Source: Solirubrobacterales bacterium (GTDB lineage Bacteria; Actinomycetota; Thermoleophilia; Solirubrobacterales; Solirubrobacteraceae). From it: 6,729 bases of DNA. Of the stretch, positions 1 through 5,827 are shown piece by piece. The stretch lies in the NCBI GenBank assembly GCA_017354065.1, contig JAFMRN010000132.1, positions 1 through 6,729 on the forward strand, written 5' to 3'. The translations under genes and the position numbers were made by a program. Below the pieces are notes generated by a model, which saw only the letters and a program-made list of their open reading frames with translations, did not search any database and was not told the DNA's origin. How positions within the stretch are numbered: the first letter of the stretch is position 1; the number at the start of each line of letters is the position of its first letter.

Positions 1-1
1 T

Positions 2-259
2 GCGCGCTTCACCGCCGTCAAGGGGATCGGCAAGCGCACCGCCGAGCGGATCGTCGTCGAACTGCGTGAGAAGGTCGGGGCGGCGAGCACTGAGGCGATC
101 CGCATCTCCCGCGCCGATGACCCGCGCAGCCTTGCCCGTGAGGGCCTGACCGAGCTCGGCTACAGTCCGGATGAGGCCGAGTCACTGCTGGCCGGCGCCT
201 CCGGTGAGACGCCTGAGGCGCTGATCTCCGCCGCGCTGAAGGTGGCGGCCACACGATGA
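2..259 (+). CDS. ruvA: Holliday junction DNA helicase RuvA, C-terminal part (5' end outside window)
   Basis: Only the last 85 codons are present, in the frame beginning at base 2. RuvA binds the four-way Holliday junction as a tetramer and loads the RuvB motor during recombinational repair. Near the left edge is a helix-hairpin-helix DNA-binding segment reading VKGIGKRTAERIVVELREK, typical of RuvA domain II. A short linker follows, then the C-terminal domain III (DDPRSLAREGLTELGYSPDEAESLL and on to the stop), the flexible three-helix domain that contacts RuvB. The stop TGA at 257-259 overlaps the ruvB start in an ATGA, so the two are translationally coupled. The sequence is intact where visible. 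The identification is firm from the motif, the domain order and the downstream ruvB. Confidence 0.93.
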   Translation, partial: ARFTAVKGIGKRTAERIVVELREKVGAASTEAIRISRADDPRSLAREGLTELGYSPDEAESLLAGASGETPEALISAALKVAATR

Positions 260-1239
260 TCCTGAGTTCGGAAGCGCTGCCCGAGGACGAGCTCGAACGC
301 TCTCTGCGCCCGCGTGGGCTGGAGGACTTCATCGGCCAGGACGCGGTCAAGGACCAGCTGGCCGTCTCGATCCAGGCGGCGGCGGCGCGCGAGGAGGCGC
401 TCGATCACGTGCTGCTGGCCGGGCCGCCCGGGCTCGGTAAGACCTCCCTGGCCCAGATCGTGGCCGCTGAGCTGGAGGTGCCTTTCGTCGCGACCGCCGG
501 GCCGACCCTGGAACGCAAGGCGGATATCGCCGCGTTCCTCTCGGCCTTGGAGGAGCGTGCGATCTTCTTCGTCGATGAGATCCACCGGCTGCCCCGCGCG
601 CTGGAGGAGACCTTCTACCCGGCTATGGAGGACCGGCAGCTGCCGATCACGGTCGGCCAGGGCGCGGGCGCGCGGGTGATGACCCTTGAGCTGCCTCCCT
701 TCACGCTGATCGGCGCGACGACACGCACCGGGCTTTTGTCAACGCCGCTGCGCGACCGCTTCGGGATCCAGCACCGGCTGGATCACTACGGCCCGCGCGA
801 TCTGGCGCGGATAGTGCGCCGCTCCGCGCACCTGCTGGGCGTGGTGATCGAGGACGCCGGGGCCGTCGCGGTCGCCGAGCGCTCACGCGGCACCCCGCGC
901 GTCGCGAACCGGTTGTTGAAGCGCGTCCGTGACTACGCGGAGGTGCGCGGCTCCGGGGTTGTGACAGCGGACGCGGCCAACGCCGCGCTCGACCAGCTGG
1001 AGGTCGATCACCTCGGCCTGGACCGGCTCGACCGGGAGATCCTCTCGACGATCTGTGACAAGTTCGCGGGCGGTCCGGTCGGCCTGTCGACCTTGGCCGC
1101 GGCGGTAGGGGAGGAGCAGGACACGATCGAGGACGTGTATGAGCCCTACCTGCTCCAGAACGGGCTGTTGGAGCGCACGCCGCGCGGCCGCGCCGCGACC
1201 AGCGCCGCGTTCGTGCACCTCGGGATCGACCGGGCCTGA
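256..1239 (+). CDS. ruvB: Holliday junction branch migration ATPase RuvB
   Basis: The 327-aa product is the AAA+ hexameric motor that pumps DNA through the RuvA-bound Holliday junction in the cytoplasm. Visible motifs, in order: the RuvB N-terminal signature RPRGLEDFIGQ (residues 18-28); Walker A GPPGLGKT (56-63); the TAGPTLERKADIAA segment (80-93); Walker B IFFVDEIHRL (103-112); sensor 1 GATTR (153-157); the arginine-finger region LRDRFGI (165-171); and the sensor 2 segment SRGTPRVANRLLKR (210-223). A C-terminal winged-helix domain covers about 255-327 (DKFAGGPVGLSTLAAAVGEEQDTIEDVYEPYLLQ). Length is near the family norm of about 330-350. The ATG at 256 overlaps the ruvA stop, with an imperfect Shine-Dalgarno AAGGTGG at 239-245. 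No key residue appears to be missing. Confidence 0.97.
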   Translation: MILSSEALPEDELERSLRPRGLEDFIGQDAVKDQLAVSIQAAAAREEALDHVLLAGPPGLGKTSLAQIVAAELEVPFVATAGPTLERKADIAAFLSALEERAIFFVDEIHRLPRALEETFYPAMEDRQLPITVGQGAGARVMTLELPPFTLIGATTRTGLLSTPLRDRFGIQHRLDHYGPRDLARIVRRSAHLLGVVIEDAGAVAVAERSRGTPRVANRLLKRVRDYAEVRGSGVVTADAANAALDQLEVDHLGLDRLDREILSTICDKFAGGPVGLSTLAAAVGEEQDTIEDVYEPYLLQNGLLERTPRGRAATSAAFVHLGIDRA

Positions 1240-1246
1240 ACGTGGC

Positions 1247-1277
1247 TTGCGAAAACGCCGTGGTGCCCGGCTATGCT
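1247..1277 (+). promoter_or_regulatory. Possible promoter of the zinc-ribbon/PAS gene
   Basis: A TTGCGA hexamer (1247-1252) and a TATGCT hexamer (1272-1277) lie 19 bp apart just after the ruvB stop. TATGCT fits the TANNNT form of a -10 box and sits 9 nt before an in-frame GTG at 1287. The same arrangement, a -10-like box close to a start without a Shine-Dalgarno, recurs before secDF, the 5296 gene and recJ. The call rests on pattern only. The gene could also be read through from ruvB. Confidence 0.35.
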
Positions 1278-1286
1278 CGCCCGGAC

Positions 1287-1748
1287 GTGGCACACGAGCA
1301 CTACTTCATCTGCCCCCACTGTGGGCGCCGCTCCAAGGGCACGAGCCTCAACTCCGGCTTCCGTTCTGATGAGCGCGGCTGTGAGAAATGCGGCTTCGCG
1401 TACCTGTTTGAGCTGCTTGACGACTACTACCCGGCGCCGAACTCCGCGTTCTTCGCGCTCGATAAGACCGGCCGGATCGTCGACTGCGGGCGCGGCAGCT
1501 TCGAGCTGACGGGGCTCCGGACAGAGGCCGCGATCGGCCGCTCGCTGGGCGAAGCCTTGCAACTGAGCTTTGACGACGGCACCGATCATGTCGCCACGGC
1601 CCTTGAATGGGAGGTGCGCGTGGCGAACAAGCCGCTGGCCCTGAACGTGGGGGCGGAGCGCGTCAGGGCCAGCGCTGACATATTCCCTGCTTACGACGAT
1701 GAGGACGGGGGCGTCCTGGTCGTCATCAGCCCGCAGAACGCGTCCTAG
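1287..1748 (+). CDS. Zinc-ribbon and PAS domain protein, function unknown
   Basis: From GTG 1287 the product is 153 aa. An N-terminal CPHC (residues 9-12) and CEKC (32-35) form a four-cysteine pattern typical of a small zinc ribbon. A PAS-like domain follows from about residue 46 to the end, with the typical FFALDKTGRIVDCGRGSFELTGL opening (two segments, about 55-77), then AIGRSLGEAL, and a closing strand GGVLVVISP. There are no membrane segments and no kinase, GGDEF or helix-turn-helix output domain, so it is probably a cytoplasmic sensor or adaptor; its ligand is unknown. Start choice is uncertain. The frame is open from GTG 1242, two nt after the ruvB stop, with further GTGs at 1260 and 1263. 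None has a Shine-Dalgarno; 1287 is preferred because of the -10-like TATGCT upstream and because only poorly structured residues are lost. It occupies the position where yajC often lies between ruvB and secD. Confidence 0.8.
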   Translation: MAHEHYFICPHCGRRSKGTSLNSGFRSDERGCEKCGFAYLFELLDDYYPAPNSAFFALDKTGRIVDCGRGSFELTGLRTEAAIGRSLGEALQLSFDDGTDHVATALEWEVRVANKPLALNVGAERVRASADIFPAYDDEDGGVLVVISPQNAS

Positions 1749-1782
1749 GCACGTGGCGGAACCACACAAAACCCAAGCCTTC

Positions 1783-1788
1783 TAGCAT
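1783..1788 (+). promoter_or_regulatory. Possible -10 box for secDF
   Basis: The 52-nt gap between the PAS gene and secDF is AT-richer than its surroundings and contains TAGCAT 12 nt before the secDF ATG. No Shine-Dalgarno precedes that ATG; the sequence before it reads CAGCACAACTCG. The same hexamer followed by C also precedes the gene at 5296. If used, transcription would start a few bases before the ATG. No convincing -35 box is visible. Confidence 0.4.
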
Positions 1789-1800
1789 CAGCACAACTCG

Positions 1801-4800
1801 ATGACCGACCGTCGCCGCAATGTCTTGATCCTGCTCGTGGTCGCAGGCCTGATCGCCGCCTCCGCGGTTGTGATCGCGCTGCGCCCGACGGTCCTCGGGC
1901 TCGACCTGAAGGGCGGCGTAGAGCTCGTCTACCAGGCGACGCCGACGCCCCAGCAGCCGACCATCACCCCGGACTCGATGAAGCGTGCGGTTGACGTGAT
2001 GGACAACCGCGTGAACCAGCTCGGCGTCTCCCAGCCCTCGATCAGCACTGAGGGCAAGGACCTGATCGACGTGCAGCTGCCGAACGTCTCCAACGTGCAA
2101 CAGGCCGAGTCACAGGTCGGGAATACGGCCCGGCTGGCGTTCTATGACTGGGAGGCGAACGTCCTGGCGCCGCCCGCCAAGGGCACCCACGGCGCGCCGA
2201 TCACAGTCGCCAAGGGCCTGACGACACAGGACCCGCAGTCCGAGCAGATCTACAGCGGCAACGGCGCCGGGGGAACCCCCGGATCGCTGAACCTGTATGA
2301 CGCGGTGCAGCTGGCCTCCAAGCAGAAGGCCTGGAAATCCAAGCACAACGCGCGCACCGGCACTGAGTATTTCCTGTTCGGCTCGCCGGGCTCCGCGGCC
2401 TGCAAGGCGGCCGCAGCCACAGCGAAGACCAAGACTCCCAAGGGACAGCACTGTCTGATCACCGGACCGGTGCAGCCCGTCGGCAGCCAGACCGTCCATC
2501 AGGCCGTCTACAGCGGGCTGACGCCCGCGGAGACCAAGGGGACCCAGCTGATCGGCGTCAAGCAGGGCTGGGTCGTGATGCAGGGGACCCCCGCGAGCTT
2601 CGCGCCCGGCAAGTGGCCCAAGTACGGCAGTGTCAACGCCGGCTACTTCGTCCTCCGTGACAACGCGGCCGTGTTCGGCAACGACATCAAGAACCCGCAG
2701 TCCCAGACCAGCCAGGGGACGCCGGCGGTCACCTTCAGCTTCACCTCGCTCGGGGCCAAGGAGTTCCAGGGCGTCACCGCGGCGATCGCCAACCGCGGCT
2801 CGCTGGCGTCGGTCGGCTCAACCAAGATCAACGAGCACTTCGCGGCGGCGCTGGATGATCAGCTGCTGTCGGTCGCCTCGATCGACTGGAAGTCCTATCC
2901 CGACGGGATCGACGGCTCCCAGGGCGCCCAGATCTCCGGCAACTTCACGGCCAGTTCGGCCGGCAGCCTGGCCAGCCAGCTGCGCCTGGGTGCGCTCCCG
3001 GTCAAGCTGAACCGGATCTCTGAGAACGCGGTGTCCGCGACGCTCGGGGCCCAGGCGCTGCACCAGGGCCTGGTCGCCGGCCTGATCGGCCTGGCCGTGG
3101 TGGCTCTGTTCCTGCTGTTCTACTACCGGCTGTTGGGACTGATCGCGGTCGGGGGCCTGGTCGTATACGGCGTCTACCTGTTCGCCCTGATCAAGGCGAT
3201 CCCGATCACCATGACCCTGGCCGGAATCGCCGGCATGATCCTGACGATCGGCGTCGCGGCGGACGCGAACATCGTCATCTTCGAACGCGTCAAGGAAGAG
3301 ATACGCGCCGGCCACTCGGTCCGCCAGGGCATCCTGCACGGCTATAAGAAGGGCCTGTCGGCGATCATCGACGCCAACGTCGTCACGGTCCTGACCGCCT
3401 TCATCCTGTTCGTGCTGGCAACCCAGGACGTCAAGGGCTTCGCCTTCACGCTGGGCATCGGCACCTTCGTGTCGCTGTTCACCGCCGTGATGGCGACCCA
3501 GGCGATCATGATGACCGTCGGCTCGACCCGCAGCCTCGGACGCGCCGAGGCGCTCGGCGCCGGCGGCAAGAAGCGCGTCTGGCGCACCGACTTCATGGGC
3601 CTGTCGCGCTATTTCTTCAGCCTGTCCGGCGTGATCCTGCTGGTCGGCGCGCTGGCGATCGGCGGGCGCGGCCTGAACCTCGGCATCGACTTCACCTCCG
3701 GCAGCCAGATCAACGTCGGCCTCAAACAGGCCGCCTCAGTCAACCAGGTGAAGTCCGTGCTGTCCTCGGTCGGCGCCGGGGACGCGCGCGTCCAGGCCGT
3801 CCACGGCGACTCCGCGCTCGGCAAGAACGGCTTCCAGATAGCCAGCAAGTATCTGACCGCGCCCAAGTACGCCCAGTTGCGAAGCGAGCTCGACTCCAAG
3901 TTCGGGATCGCCACCAACAAGTCCGGCAACCAGGACCTGTCCAACAACAGCGTCGGCCCCACCTTCGGCTCGTCGGTTGCGAACTCGGCGGTGATCGCGA
4001 TCATCGCGTCGCTGATCGTGATCTGTGCCTACGTGGCGTTGCGCTTCGAGTGGAAGTACGCGGTGCCCGTGCTGATCGCGCTGGCCCACGACCTGCTGAT
4101 CTCAATCGGCGTCTACGCGCTGCTCGGACGCGTGGTCACGACCGACACCGTCGCGGCGCTGCTGACGATCCTCGGTTATTCGATGTACGACACGATCATC
4201 GTCTTCGACCGTGTCCGTGAGAACACGAAGCGGATGCCGCGCGCCGCCTTCTCCCAGATCGTGAACCGGTCGATGTCTGAGGTGCTGACCCGGTCCCTGG
4301 CAACGACGGCCTGCACGCTGCTCCCGGTGATCGCGCTGCTGGCCTTCGGCGGCTCGACGCTGAAGGACTTCGCCTTCGCGCTGCTGGTCGGCGTCGCCTC
4401 CGGTGCCTACTCGTCGATCTTCATCGCGTCACCGGTGCTGACGCACTGGAAGGAGCGTGAGCACGGCTTCAAGCTCCGTCGCGAGCGGATCATCGCCCAG
4501 GAGGGCCACGTCCCGGCGTACGCCGCTGACAGCGCCGATGTCGAGCCCGCCAAGCCCAAGCGGCGCAGCGGCCGGCTGACAACCCCCGATGACAACGTTT
4601 CGCGCTCCGAGTTCGAGCAGATGAAGGACGAGCTGGGGCTCGATGAGGAAGCGCCTGCGCACGGCACGTCGAGGCTGACCCGACGCACGGCGACCGTCGA
4701 TGCTGACGGGTCCTCCGAGGAGCAGGCCAAGCGCCAGCGCTCTGAGCGCGCAGCGAAAGCGCGTGCAGAACGCGCCGAGCAGGCGCGCGCCGCCGAGGAG

Positions 4801-4971
4801 GCCGCCGCCCAAGCGCCCGAGAGTGCGAGCGCCGCCAGCGACCCGGTCCCCGAGGATGAGCAGTTCGAGCACGCTCCGGACGCGGTCGACGTCGACCTGC
4901 CGGAAGAGAAGCCCAAGCCGAAGCGCAGCCCCAACGCGCGCCCCGGCAAACGCAAGCACGGGAGGCGCTGA
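1801..4971 (+). CDS. secDF: Fused protein translocase subunit SecDF
   Basis: The 1056-aa product joins SecD and SecF, the proton-motive-force-driven membrane complex that assists late steps of SecA/SecYEG export. SecD part (about 1-575): first membrane helix 8-28; LGLDLKGGV (32-40); a large extracytoplasmic P1 domain ending in the conserved ISGNFTASSAG and LRLGALPVKL segments (about 378-403); then five helices between about 422 and 572, including GVAADANIVIFERVKEE, whose Asp488 aligns with the family's proton-pathway aspartate. SecF part (about 598-885): first helix about 604-620; NLGIDFTSGSQI (626-637); P4 domain; then five helices, including LTILGYSMYDTIIVFDRVREN (Asp797, Asp803, Arg804). 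Residues 888-1056 are a hydrophilic tail with an Ala/Glu/Arg-rich probable helix (about 972-1004) and a Lys/Arg-rich end. C201 and C218 lie in an apparent insertion in P1. The ATG at 1801 immediately precedes the positively charged N-terminus (MTDRRRN) and first helix, supporting this start. SecD and SecF are separate in most actinobacteria. Confidence 0.96.
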   Translation: MTDRRRNVLILLVVAGLIAASAVVIALRPTVLGLDLKGGVELVYQATPTPQQPTITPDSMKRAVDVMDNRVNQLGVSQPSISTEGKDLIDVQLPNVSNVQQAESQVGNTARLAFYDWEANVLAPPAKGTHGAPITVAKGLTTQDPQSEQIYSGNGAGGTPGSLNLYDAVQLASKQKAWKSKHNARTGTEYFLFGSPGSAACKAAAATAKTKTPKGQHCLITGPVQPVGSQTVHQAVYSGLTPAETKGTQLIGVKQGWVVMQGTPASFAPGKWPKYGSVNAGYFVLRDNAAVFGNDIKNPQSQTSQGTPAVTFSFTSLGAKEFQGVTAAIANRGSLASVGSTKINEHFAAALDDQLLSVASIDWKSYPDGIDGSQGAQISGNFTASSAGSLASQLRLGALPVKLNRISENAVSATLGAQALHQGLVAGLIGLAVVALFLLFYYRLLGLIAVGGLVVYGVYLFALIKAIPITMTLAGIAGMILTIGVAADANIVIFERVKEEIRAGHSVRQGILHGYKKGLSAIIDANVVTVLTAFILFVLATQDVKGFAFTLGIGTFVSLFTAVMATQAIMMTVGSTRSLGRAEALGAGGKKRVWRTDFMGLSRYFFSLSGVILLVGALAIGGRGLNLGIDFTSGSQINVGLKQAASVNQVKSVLSSVGAGDARVQAVHGDSALGKNGFQIASKYLTAPKYAQLRSELDSKFGIATNKSGNQDLSNNSVGPTFGSSVANSAVIAIIASLIVICAYVALRFEWKYAVPVLIALAHDLLISIGVYALLGRVVTTDTVAALLTILGYSMYDTIIVFDRVRENTKRMPRAAFSQIVNRSMSEVLTRSLATTACTLLPVIALLAFGGSTLKDFAFALLVGVASGAYSSIFIASPVLTHWKEREHGFKLRRERIIAQEGHVPAYAADSADVEPAKPKRRSGRLTTPDDNVSRSEFEQMKDELGLDEEAPAHGTSRLTRRTATVDADGSSEEQAKRQRSERAAKARAERAEQARAAEEAAAQAPESASAASDPVPEDEQFEHAPDAVDVDLPEEKPKPKRSPNARPGKRKHGRR
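4960..4965 (+). promoter_or_regulatory. Shine-Dalgarno of the 4971 gene
   Basis: GGGAGG lies inside the last codons of secDF, 5 nt before the ATG at 4971. It is the strongest ribosome binding site in the window. It fixes the start of the small membrane protein and supports coupled translation with secDF through the TGATG overlap. Confidence 0.75.
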
Positions 4972-5258
4972 TGGGAGTCCTCGCCTGGGCCATGGTCGCA
5001 CTCGCTATCTGGCACTTCACCATCTGGCTGCCCGACCGCCACTGGGGCGGGATCGTCGGCTCGCTGCTCGGCGCGCTGGTCGGCGCCGTGCTGATCGGCC
5101 TGGCGATCCATGGCTTCAGCATCCCCGGACGCTCCGACACGCACCTGGTGACCACCCTGGAGGGGATCCCCGGCGCGCTGATCGGGATCGCGGTGGTCTA
5201 CTTCATCGGCGAGCGCCAGGAACGCGCCGCCGGTGGGCCTGCGCCCGCCGGCCGCTGA
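4971..5258 (+). CDS. Small three-helix membrane protein, unknown function
   Basis: The 95-aa product has three hydrophobic stretches. The first is about residues 3-20 (AWAMVALAIWHFTIWL). The second is about 26-47, glycine-spaced as GGIVGSLLGALVGAVLIGLAI in two adjoining parts, which favours tight helix packing. The third is about 64-80 (GIPGALIGIAVVYFIG). The tail is short and hydrophilic. The ATG shares its first base with the secDF stop (TGATG), and GGGAGG lies 5 nt upstream, so it is almost certainly made together with SecDF. The glycine-rich middle helix and three-helix layout loosely recall the GlsB/YeaQ/YmgE (transglycosylase-associated) family, but no diagnostic motif is clear and the family is not assigned. 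It could be an accessory subunit of SecDF or an unrelated membrane protein in the same operon. That it is a real gene is well supported; its function is unknown. Confidence 0.8.
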   Translation: MGVLAWAMVALAIWHFTIWLPDRHWGGIVGSLLGALVGAVLIGLAIHGFSIPGRSDTHLVTTLEGIPGALIGIAVVYFIGERQERAAGGPAPAGR

Positions 5259-5282
5259 ACCGGCGCGGCTGGAACCCGGGTG

Positions 5283-5288
5283 TAGCAT
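5283..5288 (+). promoter_or_regulatory. Possible -10 box, leaderless start of the 5296 gene
   Basis: TAGCAT is followed by seven bases (CGCGCCC) and then the ATG at 5296. The spacing would put the transcription start at or next to the start codon. No Shine-Dalgarno is present before this ATG. The hexamer matches the one before secDF. A -35 candidate CTGAAC (5255-5260) is 22 bp upstream, too far for comfort. Confidence 0.45.
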
Positions 5289-5295
5289 CGCGCCC

Positions 5296-5655
5296 ATGAG
5301 CTTCCTAAAAACCGCCGTAGCGCCCGTCAAGAGCGTCCTCAGAGAGGTCTCGCCGCTGGAGGAAGTGGAGGAGCACATCCTCCACACCGGCGAGTCGATC
5401 AAGGGCGCGACAGAGTCGATCGAAGGCCACGTGAAGGTGCTGGAGGACCTGACCCTCAGCCTCAACAACGCGCTGCCCGCGCTGACAGCGACGCTGTCCA
5501 CGACGCTGCCGGAGCTGGTCCAGGCCGTACAGGATCTCGGCTCCAAGCTGGAGGTCGTCTCAGAGGCGCTGGCCCCCGTGGTTGAGGCCGAGCAGGAGAT
5601 CGGCAAGATCGGGCACGTGTTCGGCCACCACCACAAGGACGACCACAAGTCCTAG
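5296..5655 (+). CDS. Soluble helical protein with His-rich C-terminus, unknown function
   Basis: The 119-aa product is not recognised as a known family. After a short basic N-terminus (MSFLKTAVAPVKSVLREV), residues about 20-105 read as amphipathic helix with regularly spaced Leu, Val and Ile and many Glu, Ser and Thr, for example VKVLEDLTLSLNNALPALTA and LPELVQAVQDLGSKLEVVSE. Prolines at 61, 72 and 94 break this into shorter helices, suggesting a coiled coil or a phasin-like/apolipoprotein-like helical bundle. There is no membrane segment, no signal peptide and no Cys, Trp or Tyr. The end (HVFGHHHKDDHKS, five His in 13 residues) could bind metal. The frame is open from a GTG at 5233, but that would overlap the upstream gene and the -10-like TAGCAT; ATG 5296 is preferred. 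Codon bias is GC-rich like its neighbours, supporting a real gene. Confidence 0.75.
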   Translation: MSFLKTAVAPVKSVLREVSPLEEVEEHILHTGESIKGATESIEGHVKVLEDLTLSLNNALPALTATLSTTLPELVQAVQDLGSKLEVVSEALAPVVEAEQEIGKIGHVFGHHHKDDHKS

Positions 5656-5713
5656 GACGCGGGGGTTCCATACCTCGTTGCCACCACGCGGGGTTGTATA
5701 GGTGCTGGGTGCG

Positions 5714-5771
5714 GGCTCGCGCCTTTATACCCCCAAGTGGGGTTATAGCTATAACCCCAAAGCCGCGAGCC
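5714..5771. other. Possible nested RNA/DNA secondary structure
   Basis: GGCTCGCG (5714-5721) is exactly complementary to CGCGAGCC (5764-5771), forming an 8-bp outer stem. Inside, two mutually exclusive hairpins are possible. One pairs 5725-5734 with 5739-5748 around an AAGT loop (9 pairs including a G-U, one mismatch). The other is the perfect palindrome centred at 5748/5749. No T-run follows, so it does not look like a standard intrinsic terminator, though a T-less terminator for the 5296 gene is possible. Confidence 0.4.
5738..5759. promoter_or_regulatory. Perfect 22-bp palindrome, candidate operator
   Basis: The half-site TGGGGTTATAG (5738-5748) is followed directly by its exact reverse complement CTATAACCCCA (5749-5759), with no spacer. 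Perfect symmetry over two turns of DNA fits a binding site for a dimeric regulator. It ends 68 nt before the recJ ATG and 34 nt before the candidate recJ -35 box, and 82 nt after the 5296 gene. As RNA it could form an 8-9 bp hairpin with a small loop, so a terminator role is an alternative. Confidence 0.5.
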
Positions 5772-5793
5772 ACGGCGTAGGGGATAGACAAGC

Positions 5794-5821
5794 CTGATTC
5801 CGCCGGTTCCGCGCTTACGCT
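5794..5821 (+). promoter_or_regulatory. Candidate recJ promoter
   Basis: CTGATT (5794-5799) and TACGCT (5816-5821) are separated by 16 bp and resemble -35 and -10 boxes. TACGCT ends 6 nt before the recJ ATG at 5828. No Shine-Dalgarno lies in those bases, which suggests a leaderless recJ transcript. Confidence 0.4.
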
Positions 5822-5827
5822 GCGCCG

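Larger units (their letters stand above)
5657..5790. repeat. Cluster of degenerate GGGGTT-TATA motifs in both orientations
   Basis: The non-coding gap before recJ contains repeated short motifs built from a G-run, TT and an AT-rich core. On the + strand: ACGCGGGGGTTCCATACC (5657-5674), ACGCGGGGTTGTATAGG (5686-5702), GTGGGGTTATAG (5737-5748) and a weaker TAGGGGATAGA (5779-5789). On the - strand: CTTGGGGGTATAAAGG (5737-5722) and TTGGGGTTATAG (5760-5749). The first two share the 8-mer ACGCGGGG at 29-nt spacing. AT-rich cores are rare elsewhere in this GC-rich window. The cluster could be a multi-site operator, a set of promoters, or folded RNA; the sequence alone does not decide. Confidence 0.5.

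Noticed and set aside
1758..1788. GGAACC followed by TAGCAT as an ECF-sigma promoter for secDF
   Set aside because: The 19-bp spacing and -10 sequence do not fit the usual ECF pattern, and the GGAACC before the 5296 gene is at a different distance.
5246..5265. CGCCGG/CCGGCG inverted repeat at the end of the 4971 gene, as a terminator
   Set aside because: The stem is only 6 bp with an 8-nt loop, no T-run, and partly inside the coding sequence; such GC stems arise easily here.
5233..5295. Upstream GTG start giving a 140-aa version of the 5296 protein
   Set aside because: It would overlap the preceding gene by 26 bases, has no convincing ribosome site, and would read through the likely -10 box.
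4407..5648. A 413-codon open frame on the - strand opposite the secDF end and the two small genes
   Set aside because: It is Ser/Arg/Ala-rich low-complexity sequence without motifs, and it overlaps three better-supported + strand genes. Long antisense frames are expected in GC-rich DNA.
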